The notes beneath the pieces were generated by a model. That model was given only the letters and a program-made list of their open reading frames with translations. It was not told the DNA's origin and made no database searches. The translations under genes and the position numbers were made by a program. Of a stretch of DNA of 64,000 nucleotides, positions 26,448-34,921 are shown in pieces. Source of the DNA: Herminiimonas sp. (GTDB lineage: Bacteria > Pseudomonadota > Gammaproteobacteria > Burkholderiales > Burkholderiaceae_D). The stretch spans positions 1 through 64,000 of the forward strand of contig JAQGMR010000072.1 in the NCBI GenBank assembly GCA_028292265.1, in the 5' to 3' direction. Position 1 is the first letter of the stretch; the number at the start of each line of letters is the position of its first letter.

Positions 26448-27407
26448 ATGGAAAAGAAATTCGCATCGCAGGCCGACCTGGCAGAGAAAAAAACAAGCTT
26501 CATCAAACTTTCCGACAACGCTTACGCCTACACCGCCGAGGGCGACCCAAACTCGGGCGTTATCATCGGCGACGACAGCGTGATGGTGATCGACACCACC
26601 GCCACGCCAGCCATGGCACAAGCCTTGATTGGCCATATTCGCTCGGTCACCCCGCTGCCAATCAAGTACGTCGTACTGTCGCATTACCATGCGGTGCGCG
26701 TACTCGGTGCTTCGGCCTACTTCAAGGAAGGTGCGCAGCAAATCATTGCGTCACGGGGCACCCATGAATTGATTGCAGAGCGCGGCGCGCAGGACATGCA
26801 ATCCGAAATAGAACGCTTTCCGCGCCTGTTTGCCGGCGTTGAAACCGTGCCTGGCCTGACCTGGCCGACCATGGTGTTTGAAAAAGAAATGACGATCTTC
26901 ATGGGCAAGCTTGAAGTGAAGCTCATGCATATCGGCATGGGCCACACGAAGGGCGACACCATCGCCTGGATTCCCTCGCAAAAGATATGCTTCTCTGGCG
27001 ACCTGGTCGAATACCAGGCGGCCGCCTACACCGGCGATGCGCAACTGGAAGAATGGCCGACCACGCTCGAAGCGCTGCGCGCGCTCGGCGCAGAAAAGCT
27101 TGTGCCCGGTCGTGGCCCCGCGCTGATGAACCCGAAGGAAGTCAACGCCGGCATCGACTACACCAAGGACTTCGTCACCACGCTGCTGCAAAGCGCGAAG
27201 GAAGCGGTCGCCGCTGGTCACTCTCTAAAGGAAGCAATGGCTCATGCGCGCAGCAAGATGGATAGCAAGTTCGGCCAGGTTTTTATTTACGAGCACTGCC
27301 TGCCGTTTGACGTGACGCGCGCGGTGGACGAGGCCAGCGGCATCAAGCATCCGCGCATCTGGACTGCGCAGCGTGACAAGGAGATGTGGCACGCGCTGCA
27401 GGACTGA
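26448..27407 (+). CDS. MBL-fold protein with altered metal motif
   Basis: 319 aa. Metallo-beta-lactamase fold: IDTTATPAMA, SHYHAVRVLG in place of HxHxDH, GMGHTKGD and SGDLV. His79 and His81 remain but the Asp and His of the second-site pair are Val83 and Arg84, so at most part of the di-metal site is kept. Follows paaK by about 106 bases and precedes the FAD monooxygenase by 33; the same neighbourhood suggests a part in aromatic degradation, perhaps as a hydrolase or lactonase on a ring-cleavage product. Function not assigned. Confidence 0.8.
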   Translation: MEKKFASQADLAEKKTSFIKLSDNAYAYTAEGDPNSGVIIGDDSVMVIDTTATPAMAQALIGHIRSVTPLPIKYVVLSHYHAVRVLGASAYFKEGAQQIIASRGTHELIAERGAQDMQSEIERFPRLFAGVETVPGLTWPTMVFEKEMTIFMGKLEVKLMHIGMGHTKGDTIAWIPSQKICFSGDLVEYQAAAYTGDAQLEEWPTTLEALRALGAEKLVPGRGPALMNPKEVNAGIDYTKDFVTTLLQSAKEAVAAGHSLKEAMAHARSKMDSKFGQVFIYEHCLPFDVTRAVDEASGIKHPRIWTAQRDKEMWHALQD

Positions 27408-27440
27408 AACGTACCGCCGCTATCAGGTCACAGCATCAGC

Positions 27441-29210
27441 ATGAACACCGACTTCCAGCAACGCCGCTTCGCGTATCAACGCTGCGCTGACCATGACGCG
27501 GCCGAGCTTGCACGCCATCCCGTGGTGGTGGTGGGCGCAGGGCCGGTCGGGCTAGCAACCGCCATCGACCTGGCACAGCACGGCGTTGAAGTCCTGCTGC
27601 TGGACGACGACGATTGCCTGTCGTCCGGCTCCCGCGCAATCTGCTTTGCCAAGCGCACGCTGGAAATCTTCGACCGGCTCGGTTGTTGCGCGCCGATGAT
27701 GGAAAAGGGCGTCAGCTGGAATATTGGGAAGGTGTTCTTCCGCGACCAGCCGGTATACAGCTTCAATCTGCTGGCCGAGGAAGGTCATTGCCGGCCGGCC
27801 TTCATCAACCTGCAGCAGTACTATGTCGAAGGCTTTCTGCAGGAGCGCGCCGCGCAATTGCCCGGCATCGATATGCGCTGGAAGAACCGCGTTACCGGCC
27901 TGGCCCAGCAAGAGGACGGCGTCACGCTGACGGTCGATACGCCTGACGGAAGCTATCGCGTAAAAGCCGAATACGTCGTGGCGGCCGATGGTGTCCGCAG
28001 TCCGGTGCGCGCCATGATGGGACTCGAAAGCCGCGGCCGCGTCTTCAACGATCGCTTCCTGATCGCCGACGTAAAAATGAAGGCGGCATTTCCGAGCGAG
28101 CGCTGGTTCTGGTTCGATCCGCCCTTCCATCCAAACCAGTCGGTGCTGCTGCATCGCCAGCCGGACAACGTATGGCGGATTGACTTTCAGCTTGGCGTGG
28201 ACGCCGACCCTGTCCTGGAGAAAACGCCCGAACGTGTGCTGCCACGCCTGCGCGCCCTGTTCGGCGAGGACGTTGAATTCGAACTGGAATGGGTGAGCGT
28301 CTACACCTTCGCCTGCCGCCGCATGGAAAAATTCCGGCACGGTCGCGTACTGTTTGCCGGCGACGCCGCGCATGGCGTGTCCCCGTTCGGCGCGCGCGGC
28401 GCCAACAGCGGCATACAGGATGCCGACAACCTTGCGTGGAAACTCGCGCTGGTGTTGCAGGGCAGAGCGCCGGACGCGCTGCTCGACAGCTATGCGTTCG
28501 AGCGTGAGCAGGCCGCCGACGAAAACATTCTCAACTCAACCCGCTCCACCGATTTCATCACGCCAAAGAGCGCAATCAGTCGACTGTTTCGTGATGCCAC
28601 GCTGACGCTTGCGCGGGACCACGCCTTCGCCCGGAGGCTCGTCAACAGCGGACGGCTGTCGTTGCCAACGACCTACGATGGCTCGCTGCTAAATACGCAC
28701 GATAGCAGCGTCTTTGCTGGCTGTATGCGGCCCGGTGCACCCTGCGCCGACGCGCCAGTGCATTGCGCCGAAAAAGATGGCGGCGGCTGGTTTCTGGGCC
28801 ATCTTGGCGCGCGGTTTTATGGTGTCTATTTCGCAGGCGACGAGGAAGTGGACTCGGGCTTGCTCGATACGCTGAAAGTCTTGTCAAAGGAAGCAATGCC
28901 GGTGATGCCGCTGATCGTCAAATCTTCGGGTGGTGCGGAAAGAAAATCCCTCGACGGCGCTAAATCAGTCTCGGGAGCGGGGAGGCATAACAGCGCTGGC
29001 ATCGCGTTCCTGGACGACACTGAAGGCTTGCTGGCACAACGCTACGACGCCGCGCCCGGCACGTTCTACCTGGTACGTCCCGACCAGCACGTCTGCGCGC
29101 GCTGGCGCAGTTTCGACCTTGCGCAAGTCCGTGCCGCCCTGGCCTGCGCCATGGCACGGCAAGCGGACCAAGCCCCCGGCGATACGGAAGTAAGGGCGAT
29201 CACGGCATGA
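27441..29210 (+). CDS. FAD-dependent aromatic-ring monooxygenase (MhpA/MhaA-like)
   Basis: 589 aa. Rossmann FAD motif VVVVGAGPVGLATAIDLAQ at about residues 30-48, the DG motif ADGVRSPVR and the GD motif FAGDAAHGVSPFGARG identify a class A flavoprotein hydroxylase. Length and the small downstream partner resemble MhaA, the 3-hydroxyphenylacetate 6-hydroxylase that makes homogentisate, though the MhpA family is also close. NAD(P)H and O2 would be co-substrates. The stop overlaps the small DUF2783 gene by four bases. Confidence 0.85.
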   Translation: MNTDFQQRRFAYQRCADHDAAELARHPVVVVGAGPVGLATAIDLAQHGVEVLLLDDDDCLSSGSRAICFAKRTLEIFDRLGCCAPMMEKGVSWNIGKVFFRDQPVYSFNLLAEEGHCRPAFINLQQYYVEGFLQERAAQLPGIDMRWKNRVTGLAQQEDGVTLTVDTPDGSYRVKAEYVVAADGVRSPVRAMMGLESRGRVFNDRFLIADVKMKAAFPSERWFWFDPPFHPNQSVLLHRQPDNVWRIDFQLGVDADPVLEKTPERVLPRLRALFGEDVEFELEWVSVYTFACRRMEKFRHGRVLFAGDAAHGVSPFGARGANSGIQDADNLAWKLALVLQGRAPDALLDSYAFEREQAADENILNSTRSTDFITPKSAISRLFRDATLTLARDHAFARRLVNSGRLSLPTTYDGSLLNTHDSSVFAGCMRPGAPCADAPVHCAEKDGGGWFLGHLGARFYGVYFAGDEEVDSGLLDTLKVLSKEAMPVMPLIVKSSGGAERKSLDGAKSVSGAGRHNSAGIAFLDDTEGLLAQRYDAAPGTFYLVRPDQHVCARWRSFDLAQVRAALACAMARQADQAPGDTEVRAITA

Positions 29211-29404
29211 ACCCAGCGCTCAATACCGACCCCAACATGGCGCAGCCCGACGACTTTTACGAAGCGTTGATTGAGATGCACCAAGGCTTGGATGAAGCGC
29301 AAAGCCAGATGGTAAATGCGAGGTTGATCCTGCTACTTGCAAACCATGTCGGCGACTTGACCGTGCTAAAGGAAGCGATGCGATTGGCCCGAGAGGCTGG
29401 CTGA
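29207..29404 (+). CDS. DUF2783 small protein, likely partner of the monooxygenase
   Basis: 65 aa, acidic and helical (DDFYEALIEMHQGLDEAQSQ). The ATG overlaps the monooxygenase stop (ATGA). Small proteins of this type occur with such flavoprotein hydroxylases; MhaB, the small coupling protein of 3-hydroxyphenylacetate hydroxylase, is an analogue in size and order. Coupling role is inferred. Confidence 0.75.
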   Translation: MNPALNTDPNMAQPDDFYEALIEMHQGLDEAQSQMVNARLILLLANHVGDLTVLKEAMRLAREAG

Positions 29405-29774
29405 CGGACGGGCTTCTCCTCGCTCCGGTAGACCCGGCGTGTCACGCCGTTCAATCGTGCCGGGTTGCTCCCGGCTACCGCGACGACGTTGGCGGCGCGA
29501 TCAAACTTGCAGTCGTTCGGCAGCGTCCCGCACATCGCAGAGGCGCGCCAGCGATTCTCTGTCGGCGGGTCTCTTTCTAACAAAAGCGGCTGCCTTGCGT
29601 GGCCCCGCGGGGCAATCTTGTTTCCCTAACTTCAGTTATATCCCCTAACAAGTTCGCCTGCATTAACTGTGCAAGGCTGCTTCCCCTTCTCGCGACCATG
29701 CGTTAGCCGCCAACCATGAACCTATTCTGGATCATCGTTACTCATTGGATAATTCAACTTTTGAGGCACTAACG
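29405..29774. other. Gene-free interval between the monooxygenase operon and the accessory patch
   Basis: About 370 bases with no supported gene. It moves from GC-rich to AT-richer sequence. A 66-bp segment bounded by CTAAC (29645) and GTTAG (29706) has a faint attC look but lacks the expected pairing. No transposase, integrase or tRNA was seen. Confidence 0.6.
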
Positions 29775-31409
29775 ATGAAGCGCCTACTGGATATCGGCTC
29801 GCTAAGTGAGGTGGCACACGATCAACCAACCCCCCCGGCGAATCACATGGCACAGCCGCCGACCAATCCGCTTCGACAGCCCATTTTGCGTTCGAAAAAT
29901 GAAGCGCCCGAGGTATTGCCGCAGCTTGATCAAGTTAGGGAACAAGTGCCGGTCGATTCGGTGCAGCAGCCAATAGTGCGCTCAAAAAGCAAAGCGCTTG
30001 AAGGAACGCCGCAGCGTGACGGGACGCTTGGGAATGATGATAGAGAAGCTGCGCTTCATCTGTTGGCTATTGCCGGCGATGCAGAAGCACAGTGTGAATT
30101 AGGTCTTCTCTATGCCAAAGGCCGAGGCGTTGAGCGAAATATGGAGACGGCATTGGCGTGGTTAGAAAAAGCTGCTGAGCAAGGTAATACCGTGGCGTTG
30201 TCTAATCTGCACCTTGCGTATTGCGGGGGCTTCGGTGTTACAAAGGACACTGCGAAGGCGAGGGAATACCTTCATGCATGCGCTAATCTAGGCGATGAGC
30301 AGGCACAGTATCTATTGGGCGTTGCGTATGCGAGCGGTCGAGGTGTTCAAAAGAACCTGGAGAAGGCCGTGGCGTGGTTTAGAAAATCCGGAGATCAAGG
30401 CAATGCGGCGGCGCAGGGTAATGTGGGGACTGCGTATTGGACCGGTAGCGGTGTTCCAAAGAACCTCGAGATGGCCGTGGCGTGGCTTAAAAAATCCGCT
30501 GATCAAGGCCGTGCGGGGGCGCAGTGTGATATGGGCGTTGCGTATTGGAACGGTCAAGGTGTTCCAAAGAACGCGGAGACGGCCGTAGCGTGGTCTAGAA
30601 AATCCGCAGATCAAGGCAATGCGGTAGCGCAGTATCAATTGGGCTTTGCGTATTGGGACGGTCAAGGTGTTCCAAAGAACGCCGAGACGGCCGTGGCGTG
30701 GTCCAGAAAATCCGCAGATCAAGGCAATGCGGTGGCGCAGAGTAATTTGGGCAGGGCGTATTGGACCGGTCAAGGTGTTCCAAAGAATCTGCAGACGGCA
30801 GTGGAGTGGTATGAAAAATCTGCGGATCAAGGCAATGCGGTGGCGCAGTGGGGGTTGGGCAGGGCGTATGCGAGCGGTCAAGGTGTTCCAATGAACTTGG
30901 AGACTGGAGTGGCATATTTCTTTCGATCCGCTAGCTCAACCGGCAAGCTCAATCTTTCCTCCATGATCGTGTCCGATGAAATAATAGTCGCGGTTACGAA
31001 AGCACTGAAGCGTGATAACACGGTAACAAATCTAATCGTCAATAAAGCTAGCCAAATAACCGATGCAGGAGCTATGGCAATCGCCGAGGCGCTGGAGCTT
31101 AATACCTCATTGCGGGAACTTCCCGACTATCAGACATGGGTCAGGAACGACGAATTGAAACATTTCATCGGGTTACACCTTTGCAGAAATCGCAAGTTTG
31201 CGGACACGGTCAAGAATTATAGAGATCACCCCGTTAAAACCACCCAGGGTTTTCCGCCTGAATTGATTGGTTTGTTGGAAGAAGCAGTGTTCCGTACGTC
31301 GCAAAAGACATTGAAAGTTGATTACACGACCGAAAGAGCAAGCAGCGTTGTCGATGAAATGAGCCATATTTTGGCAACGGAACGGGACATTGAACTGAAG
31401 AGGATTTGA
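29775..31409 (+). CDS. Sel1-repeat protein with C-terminal LRR-like segment
   Basis: 544 aa from the ATG at 29775 (GAGG eight bases upstream; the frame opens at a TTG at 29745). A Pro/Gln-rich N-terminus holds two related segments (PILRSKNEAPE and PIVRSKSKALE). Eight Sel1-like 36-residue repeats follow (about 105-392), with units reading AQ..LG.AY..G.GVPKN...AV.W..KSADQGNA. Then comes a ribonuclease-inhibitor-type LRR stretch (NTVTNLIVNKASQITDAGAM) and a helical tail. Sel1 proteins scaffold complexes and several are host-directed. The gene is AT-richer than its surroundings: 52 of 120 bases G+C at 30961-31080 against 40 of 60 in a paaE sample. Function unknown. Confidence 0.8.
   Translation: MKRLLDIGSLSEVAHDQPTPPANHMAQPPTNPLRQPILRSKNEAPEVLPQLDQVREQVPVDSVQQPIVRSKSKALEGTPQRDGTLGNDDREAALHLLAIAGDAEAQCELGLLYAKGRGVERNMETALAWLEKAAEQGNTVALSNLHLAYCGGFGVTKDTAKAREYLHACANLGDEQAQYLLGVAYASGRGVQKNLEKAVAWFRKSGDQGNAAAQGNVGTAYWTGSGVPKNLEMAVAWLKKSADQGRAGAQCDMGVAYWNGQGVPKNAETAVAWSRKSADQGNAVAQYQLGFAYWDGQGVPKNAETAVAWSRKSADQGNAVAQSNLGRAYWTGQGVPKNLQTAVEWYEKSADQGNAVAQWGLGRAYASGQGVPMNLETGVAYFFRSASSTGKLNLSSMIVSDEIIVAVTKALKRDNTVTNLIVNKASQITDAGAMAIAEALELNTSLRELPDYQTWVRNDELKHFIGLHLCRNRKFADTVKNYRDHPVKTTQGFPPELIGLLEEAVFRTSQKTLKVDYTTERASSVVDEMSHILATERDIELKRI
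30519..30842 (+). repeat. Three near-identical 108-bp Sel1 units
   Basis: Units at 30519-30626, 30627-30734 and 30735-30842 are close copies at DNA level (roughly 13 differences between the first two), pointing to recent amplification by unequal exchange. More divergent units flank them. Confidence 0.9.
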
Positions 31410-31573
31410 AGCTGGCTTAAGGCGCAATCGATTGGGTTCCCGACGATAAGGCTGCACGGCTGGGCGGTCGCTCCTTACAGTTCCAACGAGGATGCGGAGG
31501 TGCGGTCGAAGTTGAAGACCGTCTCCCCCGGCGGCGGATATTTGTGAAGGGTGACGGGCTTCCCTGCATCACA

Positions 31574-32929
31574 TCAGAACAGGTCTCTGTCTATTTTTAA
31601 GATTAGCGGAGCTACCCGCATGGCTTCCCCGGCCTGACGTGTGACGACGTCCTGAACGCGCATCAACATGCCCCGTTCCGCGCCCTCGTTTTCAAGCTCC
31701 CGTACAAGCCCGGGGAGCACGTCGAGACATGCTTTTGCTATCCGGCCCAATTCGCCGGCCACTAGCCGCGGTGCCAGCTTGTTTTCGTGCGCCATCTGGG
31801 CCCAGTCGTAGGCGCTAATCTTGAGTGGATCAAAATTGTCGCCGACTGCCATGGCCAGCGTGTCCTGGACATTATTGCCAGCATAGACTAACCCGCAGAC
31901 CAGATCATAGGCCGGTGCGACGGTCAGCCCGCCGCTCTCACAAAAAAAGCTCATGTTCTTGGCGTGCGCATCGGTATTGCCGACCAGGACCTGGAAGATT
32001 GCCCAACGCAGAAACTGCAGCTTCGAAACACCGGGGGCCGGCGTTATCGTCTTGTCGTCAAGCAGGGTGAGGAATCGGTTGAGCGACGCCCCGTCGCGCA
32101 CATTCTGCACATCCACTCCGTCACCATACGGGCGCTCATATTTGAAGTCGACCGGCAGGCCCAAGGCCTGGCAGCCATCGATGCAGTGGATCCTCTGGAC
32201 GAACGTCCTCCCCTCCACTGTTGGCATCACCATACGGTCAAACCGCTCGATGACCAACGCCGGCTCGGGGACATGCTTGAGCGTGACGTTCGCAACAGGC
32301 AGTTTGAGCGCCGCAGCGAGGCGCATGCACATGAACTCGTTCGTGGTCATGCCGGCCATGAATTTGGCGGTGGGCTCTGGCTTGACGATCAAGGTAGAAG
32401 CCAGGCGCGGGTCTTCGACGAGGAACCATTGGCCATCCTCCTCGTAGACGGCCAGTTTGTCCTGGTAGCCGGCGATGGACAGGCGAACCTTGCCGTCCCA
32501 GACAGAGAATGGCATTTGCGGCCGCTCCCGAATCCGTTGGGAGAGTTCTTCATCAGAAAGCGGGCGTGATGGCTGCGCCATCTTGCCAGGGTCTTCGGCG
32601 GGAAGCGTGAACATCAATGCGCCGGCTGTCTCTCGACCCAGCACACGCAAGAGCCCCATCACGCTGGTCCTGGAAATGTTATTGATCCCGGCCGCGTCGT
32701 CAAGCGCCTTTCCCTCCGGCAGGAGGTTCTGGAAAAACTGCCGCACTACCGCACTATGCTGGTCTGCGTTCTGTTCCGGGTGGGGTGCGAACGGCAGTGT
32801 CGGACCAAGCGCAAAGGCGCCGCGGCGGTCGATCCAGTCCGGCTCGTACTTAAACGAGAACCGACTCATGGCGCCATCGTACGACAGCAACCCGACACGC
32901 TGTTGTTGAGCCCACACGACCAAATTCAT
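31574..32929 (-). CDS. hipA: HipA-type Ser/Thr kinase toxin
   Basis: 451 aa. HipA phosphorylates glutamyl-tRNA synthetase in E. coli and causes growth arrest. Key residues are kept: Ser151 in SIAGYQDK (autophosphorylation site and ATP loop), Asp320 and Asn325 in GNTDAHAKN, and Asp342 in PAYDL. The start overlaps the hipB stop by four bases. Length agrees with the family (about 440). Confidence 0.93.
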   Translation of the reverse strand: MNLVVWAQQQRVGLLSYDGAMSRFSFKYEPDWIDRRGAFALGPTLPFAPHPEQNADQHSAVVRQFFQNLLPEGKALDDAAGINNISRTSVMGLLRVLGRETAGALMFTLPAEDPGKMAQPSRPLSDEELSQRIRERPQMPFSVWDGKVRLSIAGYQDKLAVYEEDGQWFLVEDPRLASTLIVKPEPTAKFMAGMTTNEFMCMRLAAALKLPVANVTLKHVPEPALVIERFDRMVMPTVEGRTFVQRIHCIDGCQALGLPVDFKYERPYGDGVDVQNVRDGASLNRFLTLLDDKTITPAPGVSKLQFLRWAIFQVLVGNTDAHAKNMSFFCESGGLTVAPAYDLVCGLVYAGNNVQDTLAMAVGDNFDPLKISAYDWAQMAHENKLAPRLVAGELGRIAKACLDVLPGLVRELENEGAERGMLMRVQDVVTRQAGEAMRVAPLILKIDRDLF

Positions 32930-33231
32930 TTCGCGCTTTCGCTGGAGGCGGTGCTCCGCAAGTGACTGCGCAGTAGCTCACGCTTGGCGGCCGGGACAAC
33001 GAACAGGCTGACACCGAGTGCATCGGCAATCTGGAGGATCTTCCCGATACTGACACCGGGACGGCCGGCTTCGACGTCGACCAGCGTTTGAATCGACACA
33101 TTGGTCACCAGTGCCGCGTCGGACACGGTGAGGCGGGCTTGTGTGCGTGCCGCCCGTATAGCCTTTGCGAGCACTTCGACCGAGCTTACAAATGCATCAG
33201 AAGGGAAGGCTGTTGGTTGAACCGTTCTCAT
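32926..33231 (-). CDS. hipB: HipB-type antitoxin and repressor
   Basis: 101 aa. One XRE-type helix-turn-helix (LTVSDAALVTNVSIQTLVDVEAGRPGVSIGKILQIADALGV). Stop overlaps hipA start by four bases. Upstream are three inverted repeats with 8-bp spacers, the geometry used by E. coli HipB operators. It should bind and neutralise HipA and repress the operon. Confidence 0.92.
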   Translation of the reverse strand: MRTVQPTAFPSDAFVSSVEVLAKAIRAARTQARLTVSDAALVTNVSIQTLVDVEAGRPGVSIGKILQIADALGVSLFVVPAAKRELLRSHLRSTASSESAK

Positions 33232-33240
33232 GAAGATACC

Positions 33241-33266
33241 TAATATTCTTTGATAGCAGAATATTA
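33241..33266 (-). promoter_or_regulatory. HipB operator 1
   Basis: Perfect inverted repeat TAATATTCT-N8-AGAATATTA, ending nine bases before the hipB ATG, so occupancy would block initiation. Confidence 0.8.
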
Positions 33267-33290
33267 GACTAAAAGAGCATGGAATGCATC

Positions 33291-33316
33291 TTAAATTCTG
33301 TTATAGAAGAATTTAA
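33291..33316 (-). promoter_or_regulatory. HipB operator 2
   Basis: Perfect inverted repeat TTAAATTCT-N8-AGAATTTAA, centred exactly 50 bp from operator 1. Confidence 0.8.
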
Positions 33317-33340
33317 TGGGTCGGAACGGATGAAATCTCC

Positions 33341-33366
33341 ATAAATTCTACTTTAGCGGAATTCAA
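33341..33366 (-). promoter_or_regulatory. HipB operator 3 (imperfect)
   Basis: ATAAATTCT-N8-GGAATTCAA, same spacer and again centred 50 bp from operator 2; three mismatches in the arms. Confidence 0.6.
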
Positions 33367-33446
33367 GAATACCGAGCATTGGACGAAGCGCAAGGCCTGA
33401 TAGTGGTGCGCGCGCCCTGCACACAGAAGGTCAGGAACTACCAAGG

Positions 33447-34148
33447 TTAAACCCCCAGAAAGCGTGTCAACGCCTCTGTCGACTCCCCCAGTTCCTTCGA
33501 TTCCCCCGCCATAACAATCCGCCCCTTCTCGAGCACGACCGCCAGGTCCGAATGCGCCAGCACGGCGCGGTAGTTGCGGTCCACGATCAGGGTTGCGATG
33601 CCAGTCGCGCGGATCTCGCCGATCACGCGCCAGATCTCGCGCACTATCAACGGCGCGAGGCCCTCGGTTGCTTCGTCGAGAATCAGCAGGGTCGGGTTAA
33701 GCATCAACGCGCGACCAATCGAAAGCATCTGCTGCTCGCCGCCGGAGAGTTGCTGGCCCCCGTGCGCCAGTCGTTCTTTCAAGCGCGGGAACAGGTCGAG
33801 CACCCGCTCGTAAGTCCATTCACGCCGGCCATCAACGCCTGCCCGCGCGCTCATCACCAGGTTTTCGCGCACTGACAGATTGGGAAAAATGCCGCGACCT
33901 TCTGGCACATAGCCGATGCCAAGGCGCGCCATGCGCTCTGGCGCGCTGCCTGTGACGTCGCGCCCCTGCCATTGCACGCTGCCACCCACGACTGGCACGA
34001 ACCCCATCAACGAGCGGATCAGCGTGGTCTTGCCCATGCCGTTACGGCCGAGCAGGCCGACCGTTTTGCCATCCGGCACATGCAGGTCGACGCCATGCAG
34101 GATGTGGCTGTCGCCGTAGCGGGCGTGGATGCCGGTGGCCTTCAGCAT
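33447..34148 (-). CDS. livF: Liv-type ABC ATPase LivF (system 2)
   Basis: 233 aa. Walker A GRNGMGKTT, signature LSGGEQQ, Walker B LLILDEA (the usual Pro-containing LDEP is altered) and VDRN in the switch. Last gene of a tight minus-strand run bclA-hydrolase-livK-H-M-G-F; overlaps livG by seven bases. Confidence 0.93.
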   Translation of the reverse strand: MLKATGIHARYGDSHILHGVDLHVPDGKTVGLLGRNGMGKTTLIRSLMGFVPVVGGSVQWQGRDVTGSAPERMARLGIGYVPEGRGIFPNLSVRENLVMSARAGVDGRREWTYERVLDLFPRLKERLAHGGQQLSGGEQQMLSIGRALMLNPTLLILDEATEGLAPLIVREIWRVIGEIRATGIATLIVDRNYRAVLAHSDLAVVLEKGRIVMAGESKELGESTEALTRFLGV

Positions 34149-34921
34149 GCTTGCGCCTCCAGCGTCGGATCGCCAAGGTAGGCGACTTGCACGTCACGGT
34201 TGCTGCGGATCGCCTGTGGCACATCGCTGGCGATAACTTCGCCATTAACCATGACGGTGATGCGGTCCGCCACGCGGAATACGGCGTCCATGTCGTGCTC
34301 CACCAACAGCACCGCGTGCTCGCGCTTCAAGCGTTCCAGCAGGGCCAGCATGCGTTCGCTTTCTTCAGCGCCCATACCTGCCAGCGGTTCGTCCAACAGC
34401 AAAACGCGCGGACGGGTGGCGAGGCACATGGCGATTTCTAGCTGACGCTTCTGGCCGTGGCTCATGCTGCCAGCGACTTGCGCGGACAGCGCTGCCAGGC
34501 CAGCCACTTCCAGCACTTCCTGCGCGGCGGGCATGGAAAGGTCACAGCCATGCGCCGATTGCCATAGCATCCACGGCCGCTGTCGCACTGCCTGCGCCGC
34601 AAGGCGGCAATTTTCCAGCACGGTAAATTGCGGAAAAATTGTCGTGCGCTGGTAGCTTCGGCCAATGCCCTGGCGCGCGCGACGCGGTTGGGTCCAGCCG
34701 GAGACATCGACACCGGCGAGAGCAATGCTCCCGGAAGTCGGTGCAATCTCGCCGGACAGCATGTTGATGAGCGTGGACTTGCCGGCGCCGTTGGTGCCAA
34801 TGACGGCATGCAGTTCGCCGACATGTAAGTCGAGCGAGACCTTGGAGACGGCGGTGAGGCCACCGAAGCGTCGCGTGAGCGCGGTTGCACACAGCAGCGG
34901 CACCGCGTTAGTGTCATGCAT
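34142..34921 (-). CDS. livG: Liv-type ABC ATPase LivG (system 2)
   Basis: 259 aa. Walker A GTNGAGKST, degenerate signature MSHGQKRQ, Walker B LLLDEP, and VEHDMD. Overlaps livM and livF. With its neighbours it would import benzoate or a related acid (inferred from co-transcription with benzoate-CoA ligase). Confidence 0.93.
   Translation of the reverse strand: MHDTNAVPLLCATALTRRFGGLTAVSKVSLDLHVGELHAVIGTNGAGKSTLINMLSGEIAPTSGSIALAGVDVSGWTQPRRARQGIGRSYQRTTIFPQFTVLENCRLAAQAVRQRPWMLWQSAHGCDLSMPAAQEVLEVAGLAALSAQVAGSMSHGQKRQLEIAMCLATRPRVLLLDEPLAGMGAEESERMLALLERLKREHAVLLVEHDMDAVFRVADRITVMVNGEVIASDVPQAIRSNRDVQVAYLGDPTLEAQAC

Noticed and set aside
29257..29583. Minus-strand 108-codon frame after the DUF2783 gene
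   Set aside because: Half of it lies over the DUF2783 gene and no domain or start signal supports it.
29643..29708. attC-like segment (CTAAC ... GTTAG, 66 bp)
   Set aside because: Only one site, core bases deviate, inner arms pair poorly, and no integrase or second site is present.
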